Positions 1-5,786 of a DNA stretch of 5,982 nucleotides are shown here, one piece after another. Source of the DNA: Nitrospiria bacterium. GTDB lineage: Bacteria; Nitrospirota; Nitrospiria; Nitrospirales; UBA8639. The translations under genes and the position numbers were made by a program. Within the stretch, counting starts at the first letter, position 1, and every line of letters begins with the position of its first letter. Below the pieces are notes generated by a model. The model saw nothing but the letters and a program-made list of their open reading frames with translations. It ran no database searches and had not been told where the DNA came from. Location of the stretch: NCBI GenBank assembly GCA_030430725.1, contig JAUIKP010000221.1:1-5982 (forward strand), in the 5' to 3' direction.

Positions 1-527
1 TAACCTCTCTCGTAAAATTGGACCCGACAATAGTCGATAAGGTCCGTGTCGTCATCGTTGGCGACGGGTGCCTAAGGCAGGAACTTGAACAATTGGTTCG
101 CGACTCTCACTTAATCGATATGGTATGGATGGCTGGTGCGCGAACCGATATTCCTCGTTTGTTACAGAGCATGGATGTATGTATCTTGACTTCTGAAGCT
201 GAAGGTATTTCTAACACCATTTTGGAAGCGATGGCCACAGGACTTCCGGTTATTGCCACACGGGTTGGTGGAAATTCCGAGCTGGTAGTGGAGGGCGAAA
301 CTGGCAGGCTTGTTCCTCCAAAAGATCCTCAAGCTTTGGGGTTGGCATTATTGGCCTATCTTCAAGACCGAAGGACGATGCGGAATCATGGGTTCGCAGG
401 GAGGAAGCGAGTCGAAAAAGAATTTTCAATGCAGGCCATGGTGGAGAGCTACCTTCAGGTGTATGACGGGTTGATGGGAAAATCACAGTCTCCTCCGTTT
501 TCCCAGCCTAAGGTGGTGTCGGTGTAG
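1..527 (+). CDS. GT4-family glycosyltransferase, C-terminal part (5' end outside window)
   Basis: This is the donor-binding C-terminal domain of a GT-B fold, GT4-type retaining glycosyltransferase, which transfers a sugar from a nucleotide-sugar to a lipid-linked or glycan acceptor at the cytoplasmic membrane. The frame is open to the left edge (codons from position 3 have no stop), so the gene starts outside the window; the TTG at 18 is unlikely to be the real start because a complete GT4 enzyme has about 350-400 residues and only about 175 are present. Visible motifs, counted from the TTG, are the VVIVGDG strand/loop (about residues 11-17), the E-x7-E signature in EGISNTILE (Glu62 and Glu70), and the following GLPVIATRVGGNSELV segment that contacts the nucleotide. 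The last 15 or so residues (SQSPPFSQPK region) are a low-complexity tail. It probably belongs to the same locus as the amidotransferase 211 nt downstream. The family is clear; donor and acceptor are unknown. Confidence 0.93.
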   Translation, partial: TSLVKLDPTIVDKVRVVIVGDGCLRQELEQLVRDSHLIDMVWMAGARTDIPRLLQSMDVCILTSEAEGISNTILEAMATGLPVIATRVGGNSELVVEGETGRLVPPKDPQALGLALLAYLQDRRTMRNHGFAGRKRVEKEFSMQAMVESYLQVYDGLMGKSQSPPFSQPKVVSV

Positions 528-623
528 GGTTAAAAAGGAGTCTGTGGTTAAGGGCACGACGTATTCAGCCAATTCGTCAGGCTTGGGGAGGCGGACATCC
601 AGAAAAGCAAGAATAGCACGAGG

Positions 624-641
624 TTCCCGTTTTTGTGGGAA
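624..641. repeat. Short REP-like palindrome TTCCC-N8-GGGAA
   Basis: In the 211-nt spacer between the first glycosyltransferase and the amidotransferase, TTCCC (624-628) and GGGAA (637-641) form a perfect 5-bp inverted repeat around an 8-nt spacer, GTTTTTGT. The pattern resembles the TTCCC/GGGAA palindromes common in dispersed intergenic repeats (for example the dRS3 type of Neisseria, ATTCCC-N8-GGGAAT). No T-run follows on the + strand, so it does not look like an intrinsic terminator. The rest of the spacer shows no coding potential and no convincing promoter. Only one copy is present in the window, so calling it a dispersed repeat is an inference. Confidence 0.4.
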
Positions 642-722
642 TGACCAATTTGGAGAACTATAGCCTTGTTGCCTTCTAAGCTTCGCCTCCTTAGTAAGTT
701 AAATCCCATTGAGGTTTAAACT

Positions 723-728
723 GGGGGA
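723..728 (+). promoter_or_regulatory. Ribosome binding site supporting the 739 start
   Basis: The purine stretch GGGGGA ends 10 nt before the ATG at 739. It supports starting the amidotransferase there rather than at the TTG at 709. Confidence 0.55.
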
Positions 729-738
729 ACGGGTCGTT

Positions 739-2634
739 ATGTGCGGGATTTGTGGATTGTTTAATGTTGGTTCAGGAGAATCTGTCTCTGCCTCCATCCT
801 GAAAAATATGGCGGATACCCTTGTGCATCGGGGCCCGGACGATGAAGGGTTCTTTTTCGATGGGCCCGTGGGCCTGGCACATCGGCGTCTTTCTATTATT
901 GATGTGAAAGGTGGGCACCAACCCCTTTGTAATGAGGATCAATCTATTTGGGTAGTCTTTAATGGTGAAATTTATAACTTTCGTGAACTGAGAGATTATT
1001 TGGAGAAGAAAGGGCATGTTTTTAAGACTCGCTCTGATACTGAAGTCATTGTGCATCTCTATGAAGAGCAAGGGGAGGCGTGTTTTGGGTCGTTACGGGG
1101 CATGTTTGCTTTGGCCATTTGGGATCGTCCAAACCGATCAGTCATTTTGGCCAGAGATCGTGTTGGGAAAAAGCCGCTGTACTATAGTTTTGACGGGGCT
1201 CAATTGGCATTTGGCTCCGAGATGAAGTCCTTATTGGCTATCCCTGGCATTAACAAGGAACTCGACCTTGAGGCCTTATGTGATTATTTTTCCTTACTTT
1301 ATGTCCCTGTCCCCAAATCCATTTTCAGGTCTTTCCGGAAGGTGCGGCCAGGACATTTTGTGGTTGTCTCTCCGAAAGGTTTTCGCGAGAGCGAATACTG
1401 GGATATCGATTTTTCCCATACAGAGGAGCGGTCCGAGGCTCAGTGGTGTGATGAGATCGTGGAGGTTCTTCGGGAGGCCGTTCAACTCAGATTAATCAGC
1501 GAGGTGCCCTTGGGTGCCTTTTTGTCAGGGGGGATTGATTCATCCTCCGTCGTGGCCTTGATGTCGCAGATTTCTGGGGGAGGGGTAATCACCACGTCAA
1601 TTGGATTTCAAGAAAAAGAATTTAATGAAGTTGAGTATGCCCGAGAGGTGGCACAGCAATACCATACTCGGCATTATGAGGAAAGGGTTAACCCCGATGC
1701 GGTGGGTATTTCTGAAAAATTAGCCTGGTATTACGATGAGCCGTTTGCAGATTCCTCAGCGGTTCCTACTTACTATGTTTCCAAGCTGGCTCGGGAGCAT
1801 GTGACTGTTGCCTTATCAGGTGATGGGGGAGATGAATTTTTTTGCGGATATCGGCGGTATATGTTTGACCATCGAGAGGAGCAAATACGTGGGTTCCTTC
1901 CTGCTAGCATGCGAACCTTGCTTTTTGGAACGTTGGCATCCTTATATCCCAAAGCCGATTGGGCACCAAGGGTATTTCGTGGCAAGGCCACCTTTGAAAA
2001 TTTAGCTCGGTCTCATATTGAGGGATATTTTCGATCAGTTTCAGCAGTTTCACCAGAAATTAAACAGACCTTGTTGCATCCGGATATCTGGAAAGAGTTG
2101 GGTGGCTATGACACAGCCAACGTGTTTCGAAACTACTATGACAAGGCCGGTGGCGCCAATCCCATGGCACGGATTCAATATGTGGATGTGAAGACCTATT
2201 TGACCGATGATATTTTAGTAAAGGTGGATCGAGCGAGTATGGCCAATTCATTGGAGGTGCGCGCGCCCATGCTGGATGGGCAATTTATGGAACTTGCAGC
2301 TCGGATTCCCACGTCATTGAAATTAAAAGGAACCAGTGGGAAGGATATTTTAAAGAAGGCGTTCTCTCCTTTTCTTTCCCATAACATTCTGTATCGAAAA
2401 AAAATGGGATTTGCGGTTCCGTTGGAACGATGGTTTCGAGTGGAGTTGAAGGACATGGCTTACAGTATGTTATTTGATGGCCCTGGGGACCCCATCTTGA
2501 ATGGTCCTACCATTTCCAAGCTCTGGAATGATCATCAATCCGGCTTGCATAATCGGGCGACTGAATTATGGACGTTATTGATGTTCCGTATGTGGCAAAA
2601 ACAATTTGGTTCCTCGGTGAATGTAATGCGGTAA
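739..2634 (+). CDS. asnB: Glutamine-hydrolysing asparagine synthase-like amidotransferase (AsnB family)
   Basis: A 631-residue class II glutamine amidotransferase fused to an ATP-pyrophosphatase synthetase domain. The N-terminal domain hydrolyses glutamine and channels ammonia to a carboxylate adenylated by the C-terminal domain; classical AsnB makes asparagine from aspartate. I place the start at ATG 739, not the in-frame TTG at 709, because Cys2 of MCGICG must become the free N-terminal nucleophile. Visible residues: HRGPDDEG (30-37), HRRLSI (48-53), NGEIYN (75-80), SDTEV (99-103), all of the glutaminase site; the PP-loop SGGIDSS (263-269) and SGDGGDE (360-366) of the ATP site; and the late VDRASMANSLEVRAP segment. 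Length, domain order and all key residues fit an active enzyme. Its position between glycosyltransferases suggests a dedicated glycan-pathway amidotransferase, like the exosortase-A-associated amidotransferases, rather than the housekeeping enzyme; that specificity is an inference. The next gene begins 3 nt after the stop, so the two are probably cotranscribed. Confidence 0.95.
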   Translation: MCGICGLFNVGSGESVSASILKNMADTLVHRGPDDEGFFFDGPVGLAHRRLSIIDVKGGHQPLCNEDQSIWVVFNGEIYNFRELRDYLEKKGHVFKTRSDTEVIVHLYEEQGEACFGSLRGMFALAIWDRPNRSVILARDRVGKKPLYYSFDGAQLAFGSEMKSLLAIPGINKELDLEALCDYFSLLYVPVPKSIFRSFRKVRPGHFVVVSPKGFRESEYWDIDFSHTEERSEAQWCDEIVEVLREAVQLRLISEVPLGAFLSGGIDSSSVVALMSQISGGGVITTSIGFQEKEFNEVEYAREVAQQYHTRHYEERVNPDAVGISEKLAWYYDEPFADSSAVPTYYVSKLAREHVTVALSGDGGDEFFCGYRRYMFDHREEQIRGFLPASMRTLLFGTLASLYPKADWAPRVFRGKATFENLARSHIEGYFRSVSAVSPEIKQTLLHPDIWKELGGYDTANVFRNYYDKAGGANPMARIQYVDVKTYLTDDILVKVDRASMANSLEVRAPMLDGQFMELAARIPTSLKLKGTSGKDILKKAFSPFLSHNILYRKKMGFAVPLERWFRVELKDMAYSMLFDGPGDPILNGPTISKLWNDHQSGLHNRATELWTLLMFRMWQKQFGSSVNVMR

Positions 2635-2637
2635 TTA

Positions 2638-3852
2638 ATGATGAAAATCCTTGTCTTTACCAGCTTATTTCCTAATAACCAATTTCCCAATCACGGAGTT
2701 TTTATTCATCAACGACTGAAACATAGTATGGCCCGGCACGGATGGAGTGTGAAGGTGGTGGCGCCGGTTCCGTATTATCCACCAGGGTTAGGGGGATGGC
2801 GTGCCACGTATCGAAAGGTCGCCAGCCATGAAGTGCGTGAAGGCATGGAAGTGTGGCATCCCCGTTATGTCATGATTCCTAAGATCGGGATGATCTTGCA
2901 GGGATTCTTGTTGTTTGTATCGGTTTGTTGGAAGGTCCGGGCACTTCAACGGTCATTTCCTTTCGCGCTTATCGATGCCCATTATGTGTATCCGGATGGG
3001 TTTGCGGCTGCTCTGCTAAGCTTTATCACTCGTGTTCCGGTTGTGGTGTCGGCTAGGGGGACAGATGTGAATCTGTTTAAAGACCTCCCGATTATTCGCC
3101 AACTTATAACCTGGACCCTTCGAAAGGCTAATGCGGTCATTGTGGTCTCAGAGGCCCTCCGGCAAATTTCTATTAAGTTGGGTGTCGATGAAAAGAAAAT
3201 TCGTGTTATTCCCAATGGAGTGAATCCGGAAAAGTTTTTCTTCATCCCTCAAGCGGAGGCGAGAAAGAAAATCGGTTTTATCAGAGAGGGCCAGTCATTG
3301 GTTTTATCGGTGTGTCGTTTGAATGCAAACAAAGGCCTTGATGTGTTATTGCACGCTCTCGCTCTCTTAAGTAAAAAGTCTTCAACGCTCCTTTGGACCC
3401 TCTATGTTGTTGGTGAGGGGGTAGAGCGTGAGCGTTTGGAATGTCTTGTGCAATCTTTAAATTTGAGCGAACGTGTTAGGTTTTGCGGAGAGGTGCCTCA
3501 CGAGCAGTTGGTCTGGTTTTATAATGCCGCGGATGTGTGTTGTTTGCTGAGTGAGCGGGAAGGATGGCCTAATGTGATTATGGAATCGTTAGCCTGTGGG
3601 ACTCCCGTGTTGGCCACTTCGGTAGGAGGCATTCCGGAAATTGTTAAGTCTCCCAAGGTAGGAACGTTGGTGGCACGAAAACCGGAGCACGTGGCCAAGG
3701 CTCTGAAGACCAGTCTGGAGCGTACCTGGTCTCAATCAGAAATTTTGGATTATGCCCAGCAATTCCGATGGTGTCAGACCGCTGATGCGGTCAAGGAAGT
3801 TTTTCAGTCTGTGTTACCTCTCAAAGCTAGTGCGGAGGACCACGGGGCGTGA
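2638..3852 (+). CDS. GT4-family glycosyltransferase, complete
   Basis: A 404-residue GT-B fold, GT4-type glycosyltransferase that should transfer a sugar from a nucleotide donor to a membrane-linked glycan intermediate. The N-terminal acceptor domain opens with MKILVFTSLFPN and a GVFIHQRL segment (20-27), followed by AHYVYPDG (114-121) and SARGTDVNLF (138-147). The C-terminal donor domain starts near residue 220 and shows SVCRLNANKG (224-233), VVGEG (257-261), the E-x7-E signature EGWPNVIME (Glu308, Glu316) and CGTPVLATSVGGIPE (320-334). A hydrophobic stretch at about 83-98 is probably a membrane-associating helix of the acceptor domain rather than a true transmembrane span. ATG codons at 2638 and 2641 are both possible starts. 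No good ribosome binding site precedes them, and the 3-nt gap from the amidotransferase stop suggests translational coupling. From memory it resembles the GT4 enzymes of exosortase-A-type clusters; substrate unknown. Confidence 0.93.
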   Translation: MMKILVFTSLFPNNQFPNHGVFIHQRLKHSMARHGWSVKVVAPVPYYPPGLGGWRATYRKVASHEVREGMEVWHPRYVMIPKIGMILQGFLLFVSVCWKVRALQRSFPFALIDAHYVYPDGFAAALLSFITRVPVVVSARGTDVNLFKDLPIIRQLITWTLRKANAVIVVSEALRQISIKLGVDEKKIRVIPNGVNPEKFFFIPQAEARKKIGFIREGQSLVLSVCRLNANKGLDVLLHALALLSKKSSTLLWTLYVVGEGVERERLECLVQSLNLSERVRFCGEVPHEQLVWFYNAADVCCLLSEREGWPNVIMESLACGTPVLATSVGGIPEIVKSPKVGTLVARKPEHVAKALKTSLERTWSQSEILDYAQQFRWCQTADAVKEVFQSVLPLKASAEDHGA

Positions 3853-3871
3853 GCCCATGGGTGAAAGCGCT

Positions 3872-3888
3872 CCCTGCCGAAGGCAGGG
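3872..3888 (+). repeat. Candidate left-end hairpin of the IS200-like element
   Basis: CCCTGCC (3872-3878) and GGCAGGG (3882-3888) form a perfect 7-bp stem with a GAA triloop, starting 19 nt after the stop of the upstream glycosyltransferase. Its position before tnpA fits an IS200 subterminal hairpin. It could also act as a weak transcription terminator for the upstream operon, but the nearest T-run (TTTTT from 3910) is about 20 nt downstream, too far for a standard intrinsic terminator. Confidence 0.6.
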
Positions 3889-3928
3889 GACTCCTTGCCA
3901 CATGAGGGGTTTTTGATGGCACTAGAGC

Positions 3929-4333
3929 ATGAAAGTTCGCCTCAGTGCTCATGGCGCTTTTCAGCACCAATAGCATGTGGTGTGGAGCACTAAATATCGT
4001 CGGCCTATATTGGGGGGCAATCCAGCTCTTTGTTTAGGAGCATTTATCTCAGGTTCAGCACTATCCCCCGAAGTTGAGCTACAACAATGGATTGTACAAT
4101 TCGACCACATTCATGCCGTGCTGGTAATTCTTTCGAAAGATGTGGTTTCGAGTATCGTGGGCATGATGAAAGCGAATATGAGTCGACAACCTCGGCACCG
4201 GTATCCCGAGCTGAGGCGGACATATTGTGAAGCGGTGTTGTGGTCTCCCGGGTTCTTCTCTGCGGTCGTTGGGTTGAATGAGGCGGCGATCCGGTAGTAG
4301 GTGGATCATCAAGAACGAGTGGGCAAAGGTTAG
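3929..4333 (+). pseudogene. tnpA: IS200-type transposase TnpA (Y1/HUH), inactivated
   Basis: This is a broken copy of the small single-tyrosine transposase of IS200/IS605 elements, which cuts and rejoins single-stranded DNA. From ATG 3929 the frame reads MKVRLSAHGAFQHQ, then TAG (3971), then HVVWSTKYRRPIL, so it matches a normal TnpA start with one nonsense codon. The HUH metal-binding motif is intact as DHIH (His codons 4106 and 4112), followed by the family segments VSSIVGMMKANMSRQ, YPELRRTY and VLWSPGFFSA. Two adjacent TAG codons (4295, 4298) then fall where an IRxYVDHQ-like catalytic-tyrosine motif is expected. Reading through gives VDHQERVGKG and a TAG at 4331. Between about 4030 and 4070 the readable sequence shifts frame: a neighbouring frame gives EHLSQVQHYP, which joins PEVELQQW better than the frame-0 residues do. 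The overall length, about 134 codons, is normal for the family. It cannot make active transposase without recoding. Confidence 0.8.
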
Positions 4334-4377
4334 AAATAAATATCCCCGTGGCATGATTCAGATAGGAGAATAGGCTG

Positions 4378-4397
4378 AGTCTTGTGAGGGCAAGGCT
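4378..4397 (+). repeat. Candidate right-end hairpin of the IS200-like element
   Basis: AGTCTTG (4378-4384) pairs with CAAGGCT (4391-4397) in a 7-bp stem with one T-G wobble and a 6-nt loop, TGAGGG. It lies 44 nt after the last tnpA codon and only 14 nt before the next gene's ATG. It fits an IS200 right-end hairpin, and its 3' arm abuts the only purine-rich stretch (GGCTAGGA, 4394-4401) that could serve as ribosome binding site for the downstream glycosyltransferase. Confidence 0.45.
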
Positions 4398-4411
4398 AGG
4401 ATACTAGTTGT

Positions 4412-5578
4412 ATGGATATTCTTTATCACCATCGGACTCAATTGGGAGATGCCCAGGGAGTCCATGTCCATGAAATAATTAAGGCCTTTCGTGAATTAGG
4501 TCACCAGGTTCGAGTGGTGGGATTGGTGAATTCTCAAAGTCTCAATTCCAAGTCTGCGGGAACTGGATTTTGGAGTTTGTTGCGGAAGAAGGTCCCACAT
4601 TTTGTCTATGATCTCATGAGTTTGGGATACAATGTTATAGGGATATTCATGCTTGCTCGTTCCGTAATCCATGAAAGACCTGATTTTATTTATGAGCGAT
4701 ATGCTCTTAACAATTTCTCGGGAGTAGTTGTCAGCCGACTCTGGAAAATTCCCATTATAGTAGAGGTCAATGCCCCTTTGTATGTGGAACAGGCCGAACT
4801 CGGCCAGCTAGCCATCAAATGGGTTGCCAGAATTCTTGAGAATTGGATTTGCTCGCATGCAACGCAAGCCTTGGCTGTGTCGGGTGTTTTGAAAGAAATT
4901 TTGGTTAGTCAAGGCGTACCTTCTCACAAAATTACGGTTATGCCCAATGGTATTGATTTTGGGAATTTCAATCCAGATGTTTCGGGAGTGGAGGTACGCA
5001 AGCAATACGGCTTAAAAGATAGTGTCGTCATTGGTTTCGTGGGCTGGTTCCGTCCATGGCATGGGGTGGAAATGCTCCTGGATATTCTTCAGGATCTTCT
5101 TTCCGCTAACGAAGATGTTAAGTTTTTAATGATTGGAGATGGGCCAATTTATGGCGAGCTAGTGCAGAAGGCAAAAGACCTTGGCATTTGGGATGCTGTC
5201 CGATTTACAGGGTCTTTACCGCATGAAAAAATCCCTTCCCATATTGCGGCAATGGATATTGCTGTTCAACCTAGAGCACCTCGTTACGCTTGTCCAATGA
5301 AAGTTTTGGAGTATATGGGAATGGGTAAATGTATTGTTGCACCCTTCCAGCCCAATATTTGCGAAGTTCTTGAAGATAAAATTTCAGGATTTCTTTTTTT
5401 ACCAGAGGACAAAAATAATCTCAGACAGGTCATGCTTACGCTTATAAATAATAAGAAGTTGCAGGATGAAACGGGAATGCGAGCTTTTTCTGCTGTTCAT
5501 TCAAGGAAGCTTTCCTGGAAAGACAATGCAGAAAAAGTGATCAATTTGGTCTCACAGGGAAAAAAGATTCGCTCTTAA
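4412..5578 (+). CDS. GT4-like glycosyltransferase, divergent clade
   Basis: A 388-residue GT-B fold glycosyltransferase of the GT4 type, probably adding a sugar during surface-glycan assembly. The N-terminal domain shows LGDAQGVHVHEI (11-22), a family-typical loop and helix near the acceptor site, then the IYERYAL segment (93-99) and a hydrophobic stretch at about 70-85. The C-terminal domain has VMPNGID (176-182), FVGWFRPWHG (209-218), IGDGP (241-245), FTGSLPH (265-271) and CPMKVLEYMGMGKCIVAP (294-311). The first glutamate of the usual E-x7-E pair is not present: the position eight residues before Glu300 is Tyr292. I recall this SPMKxxEYM-like variant as common in one GT4 clade, so it need not mean loss of activity. 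The start at ATG 4412 has only a weak ribosome binding site (CTAGGA, 4396-4401). The gene is cut off from the upstream operon by the IS200 relic, and its codons look more AT-rich than its neighbours, especially toward the 3' end. Donor and acceptor are unknown. Confidence 0.92.
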   Translation: MDILYHHRTQLGDAQGVHVHEIIKAFRELGHQVRVVGLVNSQSLNSKSAGTGFWSLLRKKVPHFVYDLMSLGYNVIGIFMLARSVIHERPDFIYERYALNNFSGVVVSRLWKIPIIVEVNAPLYVEQAELGQLAIKWVARILENWICSHATQALAVSGVLKEILVSQGVPSHKITVMPNGIDFGNFNPDVSGVEVRKQYGLKDSVVIGFVGWFRPWHGVEMLLDILQDLLSANEDVKFLMIGDGPIYGELVQKAKDLGIWDAVRFTGSLPHEKIPSHIAAMDIAVQPRAPRYACPMKVLEYMGMGKCIVAPFQPNICEVLEDKISGFLFLPEDKNNLRQVMLTLINNKKLQDETGMRAFSAVHSRKLSWKDNAEKVINLVSQGKKIRS

Positions 5579-5595
5579 GATTCGGCAATTCCTAC

Positions 5596-5784
5596 TTATA
5601 AAAGCTCTTCTATCCAGTATTTCCCTTTCATTACTTCTATTGTGGACATCGTCTTTGCCGAATTTTTAGGAGGATTGTGAGGATCCCATACATGGGTTGA
5701 CATTAAGGCATCTCTAATATTCCCTGATACCTGAAAGCATATTTGCGATCCTTCTAGGATTGCTAATCTCGACACACCACCAAC
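5596..5784 (-). pseudogene. Unidentified minus-strand open frame, possible C-terminal gene relic
   Basis: On the minus strand a frame is open from 5784 to a TAA at 5598-5596, 62 codons, with a stop (complement of 5785-5787) directly upstream. The translation looks protein-like: it contains RLAILEGSQICFQVSGNI, then STHVWDPHNPPKNSAK, and ends KGKYWIEELL. There is no convincing ribosome binding site and ATG start giving a well-formed small protein, so I read it as the C-terminal remainder of a gene that ran leftward and was broken on its upstream side, where IS5-type transposase sequence begins (from about 5787). I do not recognise the family. An open frame of this length can occur by chance, so this is tentative. 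The facing region on the + strand (5579-5786) shows no gene, RNA or terminator that I can support. Confidence 0.35.
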
Positions 5785-5786
5785 TC

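Larger units (their letters stand above)
3872..4397 (+). mobile_element. Decayed IS200/IS605-family insertion
   Basis: The 559-nt gap between two glycosyltransferase genes is filled by a single-gene relic of an IS200-like element. A tnpA pseudogene lies in the middle, with a hairpin about 40 nt before its start (3872-3888) and another about 45 nt after its end (4378-4397). This is the usual plan of IS200-type elements, which lack terminal inverted repeats and instead carry subterminal hairpins bound by TnpA. The exact cleavage sites cannot be fixed from this sequence, so the ends given are the outer edges of the hairpins. There is no accompanying tnpB. The element is in the same orientation as the flanking genes and sits between, not inside, them. 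Confidence 0.65.

Noticed and set aside
250..486. Minus-strand open frame inside the first glycosyltransferase
   Set aside because: It lies antisense to a clear GT4 coding sequence and has no recognisable motifs. The same applies to the other antisense and out-of-frame open frames within the amidotransferase and glycosyltransferase genes.
669..697. Possible sigma70-type promoter, TTGCCT and TAGTAA with 17-nt spacing
   Set aside because: The spacing is right but the boxes match only about 4 of 6 and 3 of 6 consensus bases. That is too weak to call without transcript data.
709..738. Extended N-terminus of the amidotransferase from TTG 709
   Set aside because: It would bury the catalytic Cys2 behind ten extra residues. 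The ATG at 739 has a good upstream GGGGGA and gives the expected MCGICG start.
3872..3914. Intrinsic terminator after the second glycosyltransferase
   Set aside because: The stem is good but the T-run is about 20 nt away. The hairpin's position before tnpA is better explained as an IS200 end.
3977..4297. A separate 106-residue hypothetical gene starting at GTG 3977
   Set aside because: It is the middle of the tnpA relic, bounded by the internal TAG codons. The homologous sequence continues in frame on both sides.
5580..5663. Perfect 9-bp inverted repeat ATTCGGCAA (5580-5588) and TTGCCGAAT (5655-5663)
   Set aside because: With a 66-nt spacer and only 9 bp, such pairs are expected by chance in a region of this size, and no transposase or recombination signal is tied to it.
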